The notes: generated by a model not told the origin, from the letters alone. 8,193 nt of DNA from Betaproteobacteria bacterium (GCA_029865405.1 JAOUGZ010000097.1:1-8193); one strand, 5' to 3'. Positions 1 to 7,462 are shown, counted from the first letter of the stretch. Translations and numbers: made by a program.

Positions 1-1
1 G

Positions 2-438
2 CTCGACATGGCCAAGCGCTTCGGCGCCACCGACACGATCCTCGCCAAGCCGGGCGAGGACACGGCCAAGGCATTGAAGAAGATGACCGGCGGCGGCCCG
101 GACTATGCCTTCGAGTGCGTGGGCGCGGGCGCGCTCGCCGAGACCGCGTACCGCGCGATCCGGCGCGGCGGCAAGGCGGTGATCGTCGGCGTGGCGCGGC
201 CGACCGACGCCGCCTCCTTCAAGCCGATGACCATGGTGTTCGAGGAGAAGACCCTGCAGGGCAGCTACTTCGGCTCCTCGGTGCCGCGCATCGATTTCCC
301 GAAGATGCTGCAGCTCTACATGGCGGGGCGCCTCAAGCTCGACGAGCTGATCACGCACCGCTACAAGATCGACGAGGCGCCGCAGGCGTTCGCCGACCTC
401 GAATCCGGCCGTAACGCGCGGGGCGTGATCGTCTTCTG

Positions 439-439
<1 letters not shown>
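2..439 (+). CDS. Zn-dependent alcohol dehydrogenase (COG1062-like), 3' part
   Basis: The reading frame is open from the window edge and shows the last 145 residues of a medium-chain, zinc-type alcohol dehydrogenase. The visible part is the end of the NAD(P)-binding Rossmann region and the C-terminal return to the catalytic domain. Supporting stretches are GATDTILAKPGED, TGGGPDYAFECVG, the RRGGKAVIVGVA strand-turn, the substrate-side GSYFGSSVPRIDFP, GRLKLDELITHRY and the terminal ARGVIVF, a typical order for class III/COG1062 enzymes. Such enzymes oxidise alcohols or aldehyde adducts with NAD+ in the cytoplasm. The N-terminal zinc ligands lie outside the window, so substrate class cannot be read. 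The stop (TGA 437-439) shares its last base with the ATG of the next gene, so the two are probably co-transcribed and translationally coupled. Confidence 0.9.
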
Positions 440-1572
<1,133 letters not shown>

Positions 1573-1578
1573 TCTCGA

Positions 1579-2568
1579 CTATTCGATCACCCGATTCGCC
1601 CTGAGCAGGAGCGACTCCGGGATCGACAGGCCGAGCGCCCGGGCGGTTCGAAGATTGATCACCAGGTCGAATTGGGTCGGCTGCTCAACCGGGAGAGTGC
1701 CCGGGTCGGCGCCGCGCAGGATCTTGTCGACGTAGGTTGCCGAGCGCCGGAACAGGCCCGCCAGGCTCGGCGCATACGACATAAGTCCGCCGGCGTCGAC
1801 GAAGATACTGTCGTAGTGCGTGTCCGGAAGGCGGTACTTCGCCGCCAGTTCGACCACGCGCTTGTGCTGCCGGAAGAGCCGGGTCCCGCCGCCGGTCGCC
1901 AGCGCCTGCGCGCCCTCGCGCACCGCCCGCGAGAAGTGGGGCTCGAGATCCGCTTCCTCCTTCTCCATCTCGAGCCGGATCACCTGCAAGCCCGCGGCAG
2001 TCGCGTCCTCCTCGAATACCTGCCGGAACACTGCTGCGTCCTGGCCCTGGTCCCAAAGCAGTGCCACGCGGCGCAAGTCGGGCAGTACCTCCCTCAGGAA
2101 CTCGATGCGCTGCGTGTAGACGCCGCGTCCGGCCTCCCATGCCAGCCCGGTAATATTCCCGCCCGGACGGGCGAGCGACGTGACGAACCCCTCACGAATC
2201 ACGTCGGTGCCGACGACCATGACGATCGGGATTGTGCGCGTCGCCTGCTGCGCCAGCCGGGTAAACGCATTGACCCCGGTGACGATGACGTCGGGTTTGT
2301 CGCGCACGATCGCATGAGCAAGCTCGGGCAGACGCTCCACCCGACCGTCCGCATGGCGGTAGTCGAACGCCAGATTGCGGCCCTCTACGTAGCCCAACTC
2401 GCGCAATGCGTCGAGCAGGTGGTCGGTATAGCGATTGCGTTCTCGCGGCCGGTACAGCGTGAGGTAGACGACCCGATGCACCCGCTCCGCCGGCCGCGCC
2501 CGCACCGCCAGGGGCAGGAGAAGGGCGGCGGAAGCGAGCAGCAGTCGGCGGCGGTCGCGTCGCGTCAT
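1579..2568 (-). CDS. ABC-type substrate-binding protein (PF04392 family), orphan
   Basis: The product has 329 residues, the usual length for the ABC_sub_bind family of periplasmic solute-binding proteins (COG2984). The N-terminus, RRDRRRLLLASAALLLPLA, is an arginine-rich signal sequence, possibly Tat-type. Family hallmarks follow in order: LRELGYVEGRNL (about 55-66), KPDVIVTG, IPIVMVVG, LARPGGNITGL, GGLMSYAP, TYVDKILRGA, LPVEQPT (about 292-298) and a terminal LLLRANRVIE. The frame is open further upstream to 2706, but I chose the ATG at 2568 because it begins with the signal sequence and makes an ATGA overlap with the stop of the upstream secreted-protein gene. No permease or ATPase gene is nearby, and the ligand is unknown. 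Some PF04392 members bind aromatic amino acids, but nothing here shows that. Confidence 0.93.
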   Translation of the reverse strand: MTRRDRRRLLLASAALLLPLAVRARPAERVHRVVYLTLYRPRERNRYTDHLLDALRELGYVEGRNLAFDYRHADGRVERLPELAHAIVRDKPDVIVTGVNAFTRLAQQATRTIPIVMVVGTDVIREGFVTSLARPGGNITGLAWEAGRGVYTQRIEFLREVLPDLRRVALLWDQGQDAAVFRQVFEEDATAAGLQVIRLEMEKEEADLEPHFSRAVREGAQALATGGGTRLFRQHKRVVELAAKYRLPDTHYDSIFVDAGGLMSYAPSLAGLFRRSATYVDKILRGADPGTLPVEQPTQFDLVINLRTARALGLSIPESLLLRANRVIE

Positions 2569-3035
2569 TGCGGCAGAGTGTACGTCCCCTTGCCCTGCCA
2601 GCAGCTCACGGAGACGGGCTCGGCGCGCGGATAGCGCGTCACGATCTCCCCGCTGCCGCCGCCCGCGATCCCGGCGAACTTGCCGGTGCCGCTGATGAAC
2701 TTCCACTGGAAGCTCTTCGGCGTGCCGGTCGCCACGCTGATGGTCTTGTCGCCATCCTTGTCCGTGTTGATGCAGCGGTTGGTGAACTCCAGGCCCGCCT
2801 TGGACGCGGACCAGAGCACGCGGCAGTCGTGCGTGAACTGATCGCTCTTGCCGCCCGTCATGTCGATATTGCCGCGGGTGACGTTCGTGCCGACCGTCAC
2901 ATCGCCGACCTTGCCGAGGACCGTCGCCTCATTGACCAGGCAGCCTTTCGATTCGAACGGATAGTCTGCCGCCCACGCGGAGCCGGCGATGCCGGCTGCG
3001 GCGAGCGCGGCGGCGATGGTATTGATGCGCTTCAT
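2565..3035 (-). CDS. Small secreted four-cysteine protein with DxDGD motif
   Basis: I do not recognise a named family. The 156-residue product has a Sec signal peptide with a clear cleavage site (GSAWA|ADYPF, after residue 22), so the mature protein is about 134 residues and periplasmic or secreted. It has four cysteines (C32, C71, C88, C145), which could form two disulfides. It also has DKDGD at 92-96, resembling a calcium-binding loop, and a glycine-rich GTGKFAGIAGGGSGE at 116-130. That stretch recalls the GGTG-F-G turn of small beta-barrel proteins; this is a resemblance only. The start is fixed by a strong Shine-Dalgarno (GGAGAGGAG, about 7 bases upstream) and the signal peptide. Its stop overlaps the next start (ATGA), coupling it to the substrate-binding protein. 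A paralogue begins at 7836, with aligned cysteines, DxDGD and WKF. Confidence 0.85.
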   Translation of the reverse strand: MKRINTIAAALAAAGIAGSAWAADYPFESKGCLVNEATVLGKVGDVTVGTNVTRGNIDMTGGKSDQFTHDCRVLWSASKAGLEFTNRCINTDKDGDKTISVATGTPKSFQWKFISGTGKFAGIAGGGSGEIVTRYPRAEPVSVSCWQGKGTYTLPQ

Positions 3036-3149
3036 CGTGGATCTCCTCTCCTGGCGCGCTCCCGAAGGGGGGCGCTGGCGAGAGGATGCGCGTGAAGGGT
3101 CGGGTGCCGCCACCCCGTTCTCCGCAGGAAAAATGTGCGAAAGTTACGC

Positions 3150-3785
3150 TCACCACCGCGCCGGCGGCCGGCGCACGATTACCAGCCGCCCGTCGTCCTT
3201 TCTCACGTAACCGCCCTCGGCAAGGTCGGAGAAGATCCGGCTGATCATCTCGCGCGAGGCGCCCACGCGCTGCGCGATGTCCTTCTGCGTGAGCTTCTCC
3301 TCGATGACGAGCTTGCCGTCGATCTCCTCGGCAAGTTCGAGCAGGAGGCGCGCGACGCGTCCGTAGACATCCATGAGGGCCAGGTCGCGCATGCCGCCAG
3401 TGAGCGCGCGCACCCGGTGCGCGAGCTTGCGCGTCAGGTGCACCGCGAACTCGGGGTAGTCGGCCATGAAGCGCGACAGCTCCTCGGGCTTGACGATCGC
3501 GCAGCGGCAGGGCTCGACCGCCATGACCGAGGCCGAGCGCGGCCCGCCGTCGAGCGTCACGTCGCCGAAGTACTCGCCGGGGCCGATCTGGTTGAGCTGC
3601 AGCTCGTGCCCCTGGTCGTCGGCCACGAACACCTTGGCGCGGCCGGAAAGCAGGACGTACAGCGTGTCCGTGTTGTCGCCTTCGCTGACGATGATGGCGT
3701 TGCGCAGGTACGTGCGGGACGGCGCGCGCCGCGCGATCTGATCGAGCAGCGCCTCGGGCAGGACTTCGACGGAAGCCGGTTTCAT
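3150..3785 (-). CDS. Crp/Fnr-family transcriptional regulator
   Basis: The 211-residue product has the full Crp/Fnr plan. An N-terminal cyclic-nucleotide-binding beta-roll (about 10-115) contains GDNTDTLYVLLSGRAKVF and the phosphate-binding cassette FGDVTLDGGPRSASV. R83-S84 in that cassette match the cyclic-phosphate-binding Arg-Ser pair of E. coli CRP. A dimerisation helix lies at about 112-138. The C-terminal winged helix (about 140-205) has LTQKDIAQRVGASREMISRIF. The recognition helix shows R178-E179-x-x-x-R183, the arrangement by which CRP reads GTGA/TCAC, not the E-x-x-S-R of FNR. I see no Fnr-type N-terminal cysteine cluster. Start choice: the ATG at 3785 begins the conserved domain, but no good Shine-Dalgarno precedes it. 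The open frame extends to 4064, but that would run through the divergent regulatory region and a pseudogene. It lies 114 bases upstream of the secreted-protein gene on the same strand. Confidence 0.92.
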   Translation of the reverse strand: MKPASVEVLPEALLDQIARRAPSRTYLRNAIIVSEGDNTDTLYVLLSGRAKVFVADDQGHELQLNQIGPGEYFGDVTLDGGPRSASVMAVEPCRCAIVKPEELSRFMADYPEFAVHLTRKLAHRVRALTGGMRDLALMDVYGRVARLLLELAEEIDGKLVIEEKLTQKDIAQRVGASREMISRIFSDLAEGGYVRKDDGRLVIVRRPPARW

Positions 3786-3806
3786 CGGTCCGGTGCGGGC
3801 GGTGGG

Positions 3807-3836
3807 ATTGTGCGGCCGGCGCGACGCATGCGGCAA
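3807..3836 (-). promoter_or_regulatory. Weak candidate sigma70-like promoter for the Crp-like gene
   Basis: On the minus strand TTGCCG (3836-3831) and CACAAT (3812-3807) are 18 bases apart, each matching four of six consensus bases. The implied transcript starts just upstream of the ATG at 3785. This is suggestive only; chance matches of this quality are common. Confidence 0.2.
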
Positions 3837-3885
3837 GCTAGCTGCGGGCCGCTCGAGGGGTCTGCGGCCTACTGCGCGGGAAAAA

Positions 3886-3900
3886 GGTGAATCGGTCACA
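3886..3900. promoter_or_regulatory. GTGA-N5-TCAC palindrome, candidate Crp-like operator
   Basis: The sequence GGTGAATCGGTCACA has the same half-sites and spacing as the two identical 15-mers at 5195 and 7701, differing from them by two central bases (CG for AA). It lies in the 171-base divergent region, about 100 bases upstream of the Crp-like ATG and 57 upstream of the pseudogene ATG. It could serve autoregulation of the Crp-like gene or control of the plus-strand unit. Its centre (3893) is about 33 bases from the centre of a TATAGT hexamer at 3924-3929, close to the geometry of a class II CRP-activated promoter. Confidence 0.5.
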
Positions 3901-3923
3901 TCCCGTGGGCGCAGGCCCGGGTC

Positions 3924-3929
3924 TATAGT
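3924..3929 (+). promoter_or_regulatory. Candidate -10 hexamer (TATAGT)
   Basis: TATAGT matches five of six -10 consensus bases and is one of few AT-rich hexamers in this GC-rich DNA. No good -35 is present; instead the GTGA-N5-TCAC palindrome sits over the expected -35 zone, as at activator-dependent promoters. It would transcribe the substrate-binding pseudogene and possibly the intact paralogue at 4197. Confidence 0.35.
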
Positions 3930-3956
3930 CCTCGCCGGGGTCTCCGGGGAGGGGGC

Positions 3957-4128
3957 ATGGGCGCGATTGCGCGCAGGCGGTTCCTGGTTTCTGCGCAGTG
4001 CCGGGCGGGGCGAGCCGCCGATCGGGCAGCCAACCGCCTTCCGGTTTGTCGTCAATGCCGGCACGGCGAAGGTCCTGCGCCTTGCCGTGCCGGATTCGGT
4101 CCTGGTGCGCGCCGGCCGCCTTATCGAG
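3957..4128 (+). pseudogene. Remnant of a PF04392 substrate-binding protein gene, internal deletion
   Basis: An ATG at 3957 with a strong purine-rich Shine-Dalgarno (GGGGAGGGGG) starts MGAIARRRFLVSA, a typical Tat-like beginning for this protein family. After about 13 codons homology jumps, in another reading frame (from about 4000), to the family's C-terminal end: GEPPIGQPTAFRFVVN, GTAKVLRLAVPDSVLV and RAGRLIE. That tail aligns with GELPIEQPT...LLRADRVFD of the intact protein encoded at 4197-5189 and covers about its last 42 residues. Roughly 260 codons are missing, the two ends are out of frame, and the expected stop after RLIE is replaced by CGA, so the frame runs on to 4206. It is a deletion remnant just upstream of its paralogue, probably left by recombination or decay after duplication. 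Confidence 0.8.
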
Positions 4129-4196
4129 CGAGCGCGCTCGGCTTCCCGCCGTCGCCCCGGCGGGCGCGGACCGGCAGTGCCGCGGACAGGTGACCG

Positions 4197-5189
4197 ATGC
4201 GCGTGAGCCGCCTGCTCGTCGTCGCGCTGCTCGGCGCACTATGCGCGGGTGCACACGCGCAACGGCTAAAGGTTCATTCGGTCGCTTACATCGCGACGAA
4301 CTCGCCGGTTTCCGCCCTGAGCGGTCCGGACCCGGCGGTGCCCGTGGCGCGCGCGTTCGTGCATCGCCTGCGCGACCTGGGCTACGTGGACGGCCGCAAC
4401 CTGCGCCTGGAGATGCGCTCGCTGGAAGGCGACTGGGGCAGAACCGAGCAGGTCGTTGCGGAGCTCATGCAGCGCGGCATCGACGTGCTCCTGCTGCCGA
4501 CCTCCGCGCTCGTGCCGCGCGTGCGCAAGGTGGCGCCCGAGGTGCCGATCGTGATGCTGGTGGGCAGCAACGTCATGCAGACCGGACTCGTGCAGAGCCT
4601 CGGCCGCCCGGGCGGCAACATCACGGGCCTCGCCGTGGACGTGGACACCGAGATCGAGGCCAAGCGCCTGGAGATGCTCCTCGAGCTCGCGCCCGGCGCG
4701 AAGCGGGTGGCCTTCGTCAGCTCGGCGGCCGAGCTTGCGAGCATCTACGGCCAGCGCGTGCAGGCGACCGCGCGCCGGCTCGGCGTGGCGCTGCTGCACG
4801 CCGAGAGCGCGACGGCCGGCTACGCGGGAGCATTCGCGTTCCTCGCGCGCGAGCGGCCGCAGGCGCTCCTCGTCGCGCATGGGGCCGCGTCGTACGCGTT
4901 CCGGCGCGAGATCGGCGAGCTGGCGCGCGCCTCGGAAATCCCCAGCTCCTGCGCGCACGCCGAGACCGTCGCGCACGGCTGCCTCATGTCCTACGGCGCG
5001 AGCCTTGCGCACGTGTTCGTGCGCGCGGCCGATTACGTCGACAAGATCCTGAAGGGCGCCAGGGCGGGTGAGTTGCCGATCGAGCAGCCGACGGTGTTCG
5101 AGCTGGCGGTCAATCTGGGAACGGCGCGCGCCATCGGTCTCGAGGTGCCGAGCTCGATCCTGCTGCGCGCCGACCGGGTGTTCGACTGA
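4197..5189 (+). CDS. ABC-type substrate-binding protein (PF04392 family), orphan
   Basis: The 330-residue periplasmic solute-binding protein has a Sec signal peptide (MRVSRLLVVALLGALCAGAHA, cleaved before Q22), unlike the arginine-rich leaders of the other two copies. Family landmarks are LRDLGYVDGRNL, GIDVLLLPTSA, VPIVMLVGSN, LGRPGGNITGL, KRLEMLLELAPGAKRVAF, CLMSYGASL, DYVDKILKGA, LPIEQPT (about 293-299) and a terminal ILLRADRVFD. The ATG at 4197 is supported by the signal peptide; the Shine-Dalgarno (AGGTGA) is modest. It follows the remnant pseudogene by about 70 bases and could share its promoter. No ABC permease or ATPase is in the window, so it either works with a transporter encoded elsewhere or has a non-transport role such as sensing. 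The ligand is unknown. Confidence 0.93.
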   Translation: MRVSRLLVVALLGALCAGAHAQRLKVHSVAYIATNSPVSALSGPDPAVPVARAFVHRLRDLGYVDGRNLRLEMRSLEGDWGRTEQVVAELMQRGIDVLLLPTSALVPRVRKVAPEVPIVMLVGSNVMQTGLVQSLGRPGGNITGLAVDVDTEIEAKRLEMLLELAPGAKRVAFVSSAAELASIYGQRVQATARRLGVALLHAESATAGYAGAFAFLARERPQALLVAHGAASYAFRREIGELARASEIPSSCAHAETVAHGCLMSYGASLAHVFVRAADYVDKILKGARAGELPIEQPTVFELAVNLGTARAIGLEVPSSILLRADRVFD

Positions 5190-5194
5190 CCTGG

Positions 5195-5209
5195 GGTGAA
5201 TAAGTCACA
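5195..5209. promoter_or_regulatory. GTGA-N5-TCAC palindrome at the head of leader copy A
   Basis: GGTGAATAAGTCACA begins five bases after the stop of the substrate-binding protein gene and is identical to the element at 7701-7715. GTGA and TCAC are inverted half-sites separated by ATAAG. It lies 127 bases upstream of the lipoprotein ATG. Candidate readings are an operator for the nearby Crp-like regulator or part of an alternative-sigma promoter. Confidence 0.55.
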
Positions 5210-5336
5210 GGATCCGATTGCCGCAGTACGGCGACCCGCAGGGCCCTCCGCCGTGACACTGCCCCCAACGCCGCCAACGGGTGGGACGGCGCCGCCCTGA
5301 AGAAGGCCGCCCGGACAAACGAACGGAGGGAAGACC
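5195..5336 (+). repeat. Duplicated upstream leader, copy A
   Basis: This copy of a three-copy upstream cassette precedes the lipoprotein gene at 5337. Shared blocks in order are the palindrome (5195-5209), CGACCC (5232-5237), GACACTG (5255-5261), a GC-rich hairpin (5269-5291) and a Shine-Dalgarno (GGAGGG, 5325-5330). The palindrome-to-CGACCC and CGACCC-to-GACACTG distances are exactly the same as in copy C. The hairpin pairs CGCCG with CGGCG and CCA with TGG around an ACGGG loop, leaving a two-base bulge. Identity with copy B continues unbroken for 25 bases across the hairpin (5268-5292 against 7400-7424). GACACT is 18 bases from GCGACC and could be a -10/-35 pair, which would place the hairpin at the 5' end of the transcript (inference). 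Confidence 0.7.
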
Positions 5337-5972
5337 ATGCTGATCTCGAAAGCACAGAGTGCCGTCGCGGCACTGGGGATGTCGAGCCTCATCGCGGGGT
5401 GTGCGCTGATGGAGCCTGCCGCGGAAAAATACGCGCCGCCGCCGGTCGGTACGACCTACGAGCGCGACATCCGCGCCACCGGCAGCTTCGGCAAGAGCTA
5501 CCGCGAGGCGAGCAAGTACGTCGGCATGCGCCAGGTGATGGGCCGCGAGGTGCACGTGCACGAGCGCTCCACCGGCCAGACCAGCATGCTGGATGACGGT
5601 GGCGGCTGGATCGGGCAATTCAAAGGCGACGCGCCGATCTTCACGTTCGACCCACCTCACGGCGTCGAATTTCCGATCACGGTCGGCAAGACGCTCACGC
5701 GCGACGTGCGTATGACGATGCACGCGCAGAATCGCGTGGTCCCGTTCAAGGCGAGCTGGAAGGTCGAGGCCCACGAGGACGTCACAGTGCCCGCCGGCAC
5801 GTTCAAGACGTTCCGCATCGCCTACGAGGACAGCCTCGGCACGCAGGGCACGTGGTGGAACATCCCCGAGAACGGCATCTTCGCGAAGTGGAGCGTGCGA
5901 CGCAGCGACAAGCATCCCGCGGGGCCCGGCACGCAGGATGCCGAGCTCGTTTCAGTGAACACCAATCGGTAG
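5337..5972 (+). CDS. Putative lipoprotein of unknown function
   Basis: The 211-residue protein has a lipoprotein signal peptide: a short basic N-region, a hydrophobic stretch and a lipobox LIAG|C with lipidated C22. It should be anchored in the inner or outer membrane facing the periplasm; A23, not Asp, follows the Cys, which favours outer-membrane sorting. A proline-rich linker (EPAAEKYAPPP) leads to a globular domain from about residue 39. Its C-terminal half has VTVPAGTFKTFRI (149-161) and TWWNIPENGIFAKW (172-185), a pattern of small beta-rich secreted domains around an AGTF motif. I cannot name the family. The start is supported by GGAGGG six bases upstream. It is preceded by leader copy A and followed by an inverted repeat. 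The tiny lipoprotein at 7463 resembles its N-terminus. Confidence 0.82.
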   Translation: MLISKAQSAVAALGMSSLIAGCALMEPAAEKYAPPPVGTTYERDIRATGSFGKSYREASKYVGMRQVMGREVHVHERSTGQTSMLDDGGGWIGQFKGDAPIFTFDPPHGVEFPITVGKTLTRDVRMTMHAQNRVVPFKASWKVEAHEDVTVPAGTFKTFRIAYEDSLGTQGTWWNIPENGIFAKWSVRRSDKHPAGPGTQDAELVSVNTNR

Positions 5973-6026
5973 TGCGTTCGAAGACCGACGGCGAGTGCGG
6001 GTTCGAGCGGTGAGGTGACTTCGACA

Positions 6027-6060
6027 GGCGCCCGGCGGCGTACACTGGCCGCCGGGCGTC
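6027..6060. other. Perfect 11-bp inverted repeat (hairpin or operator)
   Basis: CGCCCGGCGGC (6029-6039) and GCCGCCGGGCG (6048-6058) are exact inverted copies around an eight-base centre GTACACTG; a G-T and a G-C pair extend the stem outward. It lies between the lipoprotein stop (5972) and the GTG start at 6081. The centre contains TACACT, a fair -10 hexamer, so this could be a promoter inside an operator-like palindrome for the downstream gene, or a terminator-like hairpin for the upstream gene. No T-run follows, which weakens the terminator reading. Confidence 0.55.
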
Positions 6061-6080
6061 GTCCTTGAAGGGGAGGACAG

Positions 6081-7091
6081 GTGCGCCGTATTGAGCGTCG
6101 GAAATTCCTGGCCGCGGCGGCGGCGCTCGCCGCCGCGCCGCTCGCGATCGCGCAGCGCCGCGCCGCCTCGCCGGTTCTCGCCATCTTGAGCCCCAACCCG
6201 CATCCGACCCCGCAGTTCATCGCCGACAACCCGTTCTCGAACCGCCTGCGCAGTCTCGGCTGGGTCGAGGGGCGGACGCTGACCGTCGAGCGCTTCTACG
6301 CCGGCGGCCGGGAAGACCGCTTGGCCGGGCTCGCCGAGGACCTCGTGCGGCGCAATCCGGATGTGATCTGGGCCGTCGGCCCCGAGGCGGCGCTCGCCGC
6401 CGCGCGCGCCACCAAGTCCATCCCGATCGTGTTCTGGGGCGTGTCCTACCCGGTCGAGCAGGGGCTGGTCGAGTCGCTGTCTCGTCCTGGGAGGAATGTG
6501 ACGGGAATCGCCTTCATCCCTACCGCTGAACTGCACAAGAAGCGCCTCGAGATCCTGCGCGAGGTCGCGCCCAGCGCAAAGCGGGCCGCGGAGCTCGCCG
6601 TCACCACCGCCACCCGGGACGTCGCCGGCCGGCAGACACCGGTGCGCCGCGACGCGGTGCACGCGGCGGCGACGCAGCTCGGAATCGACGTGCGCGAATT
6701 CGGGGTCGCCACGCAGGAGGAACTGCTGGCCGCGTTGCCCGCCATGCTCGAGTGGCGCGCCGATGCGCTCATCATGGGGGCTGCGTTCCTGGCCGTGCGG
6801 GAGCGCCATCGCATCGGCGCGTTCGTGGTGGCAAACCGGCTGCCGAGTGTTCACGGCGCCTGCGACTTCGTCGAGGCCGGCGGCCTGGTCTCATACGGCC
6901 CCGTTGGCCCGCGCATGTTTGAGCGCGCGGCGGAGTACGTGGACCAGGTGCTGCGCGGGGCGAACGTGGCCGAGCTCGCCGCCGAGCTGCCGAGCGACTT
7001 CGAGGTCTGCGTCAATCTCAAGACCGCCGCGGCGATCGGCATCACGGTGCCGCAGCCGCTTCTTCTGCGGGCGCGGAGGATCTTCGAATAA
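6081..7091 (+). CDS. ABC-type substrate-binding protein (PF04392 family), Tat-like signal, GTG start
   Basis: This 336-residue protein is the third intact ABC_sub_bind-family solute-binding protein here. It starts at GTG 6081, six bases after GGGAGG within 6071-6077; no ATG fits better. The N-terminus has ERRKFLAAAAAL, a good twin-arginine motif (R6-R7), with likely cleavage after AIA at residue 24, so it may be exported folded. Family landmarks are LRSLGWVEGRTL, NPDVIWAVGPEA, IPIVFWGVSYPVEQGLVE, LSRPGRNVTGI, KRLEILREVAPSAKRAAEL, GGLVSYGPVG, EYVDQVLRGA and a terminal PLLLRARRIFE. The usual LPVEQPT is changed to LAAELPS, so this copy is the most diverged and may bind a different ligand. No transporter partner genes are adjacent. 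Confidence 0.92.
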   Translation: MRRIERRKFLAAAAALAAAPLAIAQRRAASPVLAILSPNPHPTPQFIADNPFSNRLRSLGWVEGRTLTVERFYAGGREDRLAGLAEDLVRRNPDVIWAVGPEAALAAARATKSIPIVFWGVSYPVEQGLVESLSRPGRNVTGIAFIPTAELHKKRLEILREVAPSAKRAAELAVTTATRDVAGRQTPVRRDAVHAAATQLGIDVREFGVATQEELLAALPAMLEWRADALIMGAAFLAVRERHRIGAFVVANRLPSVHGACDFVEAGGLVSYGPVGPRMFERAAEYVDQVLRGANVAELAAELPSDFEVCVNLKTAAAIGITVPQPLLLRARRIFE

Positions 7092-7103
7092 GGCCGTTGC
7101 ACA

Positions 7104-7120
7104 GGGGGCTTCGCGCCCCC
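7104..7120 (+). terminator. GC hairpin after the substrate-binding gene, possible terminator
   Basis: GGGGGC (7104-7109) pairs with GCCCCC (7115-7120) around TTCGC, 12 bases after the TAA at 7089-7091. Position and stem strength suit a transcription terminator, but no T-tract follows, so termination is not established. Confidence 0.35.
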
Positions 7121-7329
7121 GCGGGGACGCTGCTCGCTGCGCTGCGCTGTGCGCGAAGACAGCATGTGGAAAAGGTGCGCCGCATCGGCTGAGGCAGCGG
7201 CTCGAGTCGATCGCGCCCGACGGCGTCTTCGTGTTCGACGGCGAGCGGCTCCTGTCCTGTTCGCCGGTCCCTGGGCGGTGAGCGCCCCGCGAACATCCCG
7301 ATCTTTGTGATCGAGTCGGCGCGCGGCGC
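7121..7329. other. Gene-poor stretch with possible coding debris
   Basis: No complete gene is convincing here. Two short stretches look coding by amino-acid pattern and GC-rich third positions but lie in different frames. One ends IAPDGVFVFDGERLL and stops at 7281. The other, NIPIFVIESARGAA, spans about 7292-7333. Neither has a credible start or a recognisable family. They may be remains of a decayed gene, or chance open frames in GC-rich DNA. Confidence 0.3.
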
Positions 7330-7462
7330 GGCAATAGTCCGCAGGACTTTGCCGTCACAGTGCGGCGACCCGGAAGACGCCGGTGGCGAAACTGTCTCCA
7401 CGCCGCCAACGGGTGGGACGGCGCGAAGCAGACCGAGCCGCCCAGTGAAAAGGAGACGAACC
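7330..7462 (+). repeat. Duplicated upstream leader, copy B (palindrome decayed)
   Basis: This copy precedes the small lipoprotein gene at 7463. CGACCC (7366-7371), GAAACTG (7388-7394), the hairpin (7401-7423) and a Shine-Dalgarno (AGGAGA, 7451-7456) match copies A and C in order and nearly in spacing. At the palindrome position there is only CGGCAATAGTCCGCA, with one base lost, one gained and the TCAC half-site destroyed, so binding of the same factor is doubtful. Identity with copy A across the hairpin is unbroken for 25 bases, which suggests a fairly recent duplication or gene conversion there. Confidence 0.65.

Noticed and set aside
1672..2634. 320-codon plus-strand open frame opposite the first substrate-binding protein
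   Set aside because: It mirrors a conserved minus-strand gene and has no recognisable motif or ribosome-binding site.
2569..2706. Upstream extension of the substrate-binding protein to an ATG at 2706
   Set aside because: The added 46 residues are charged, precede the signal sequence and overlap the secreted-protein gene; the ATGA-coupled start at 2568 fits better.
3056..3075. Hairpin upstream of the secreted-protein gene (GCGCTCCC / GGGGGCGC around GAAG)
   Set aside because: The pairing is complete only as plus-strand RNA with a G-U pair; the transcribed minus strand has an A-C mismatch, and no T-run follows.
3036..3149. A fourth copy of the leader before the secreted-protein gene at 3035
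   Set aside because: GGTGA and a CACCCGACCC-like stretch can be found on the minus strand, but the TCAC half-site and block spacing do not match.
3786..4064. Upstream extension of the Crp-like protein to 4064
   Set aside because: The extension is low-complexity Arg/Pro/Ala sequence, runs through the divergent regulatory region and pseudogene, and would make the protein far longer than the family.
3998..5071. 357-codon plus-strand open frame overlapping the second substrate-binding protein
   Set aside because: It is a frame-shifted shadow, very rich in Arg/Ala/Gly/Pro with no domain, and overlaps a well-supported gene almost entirely.
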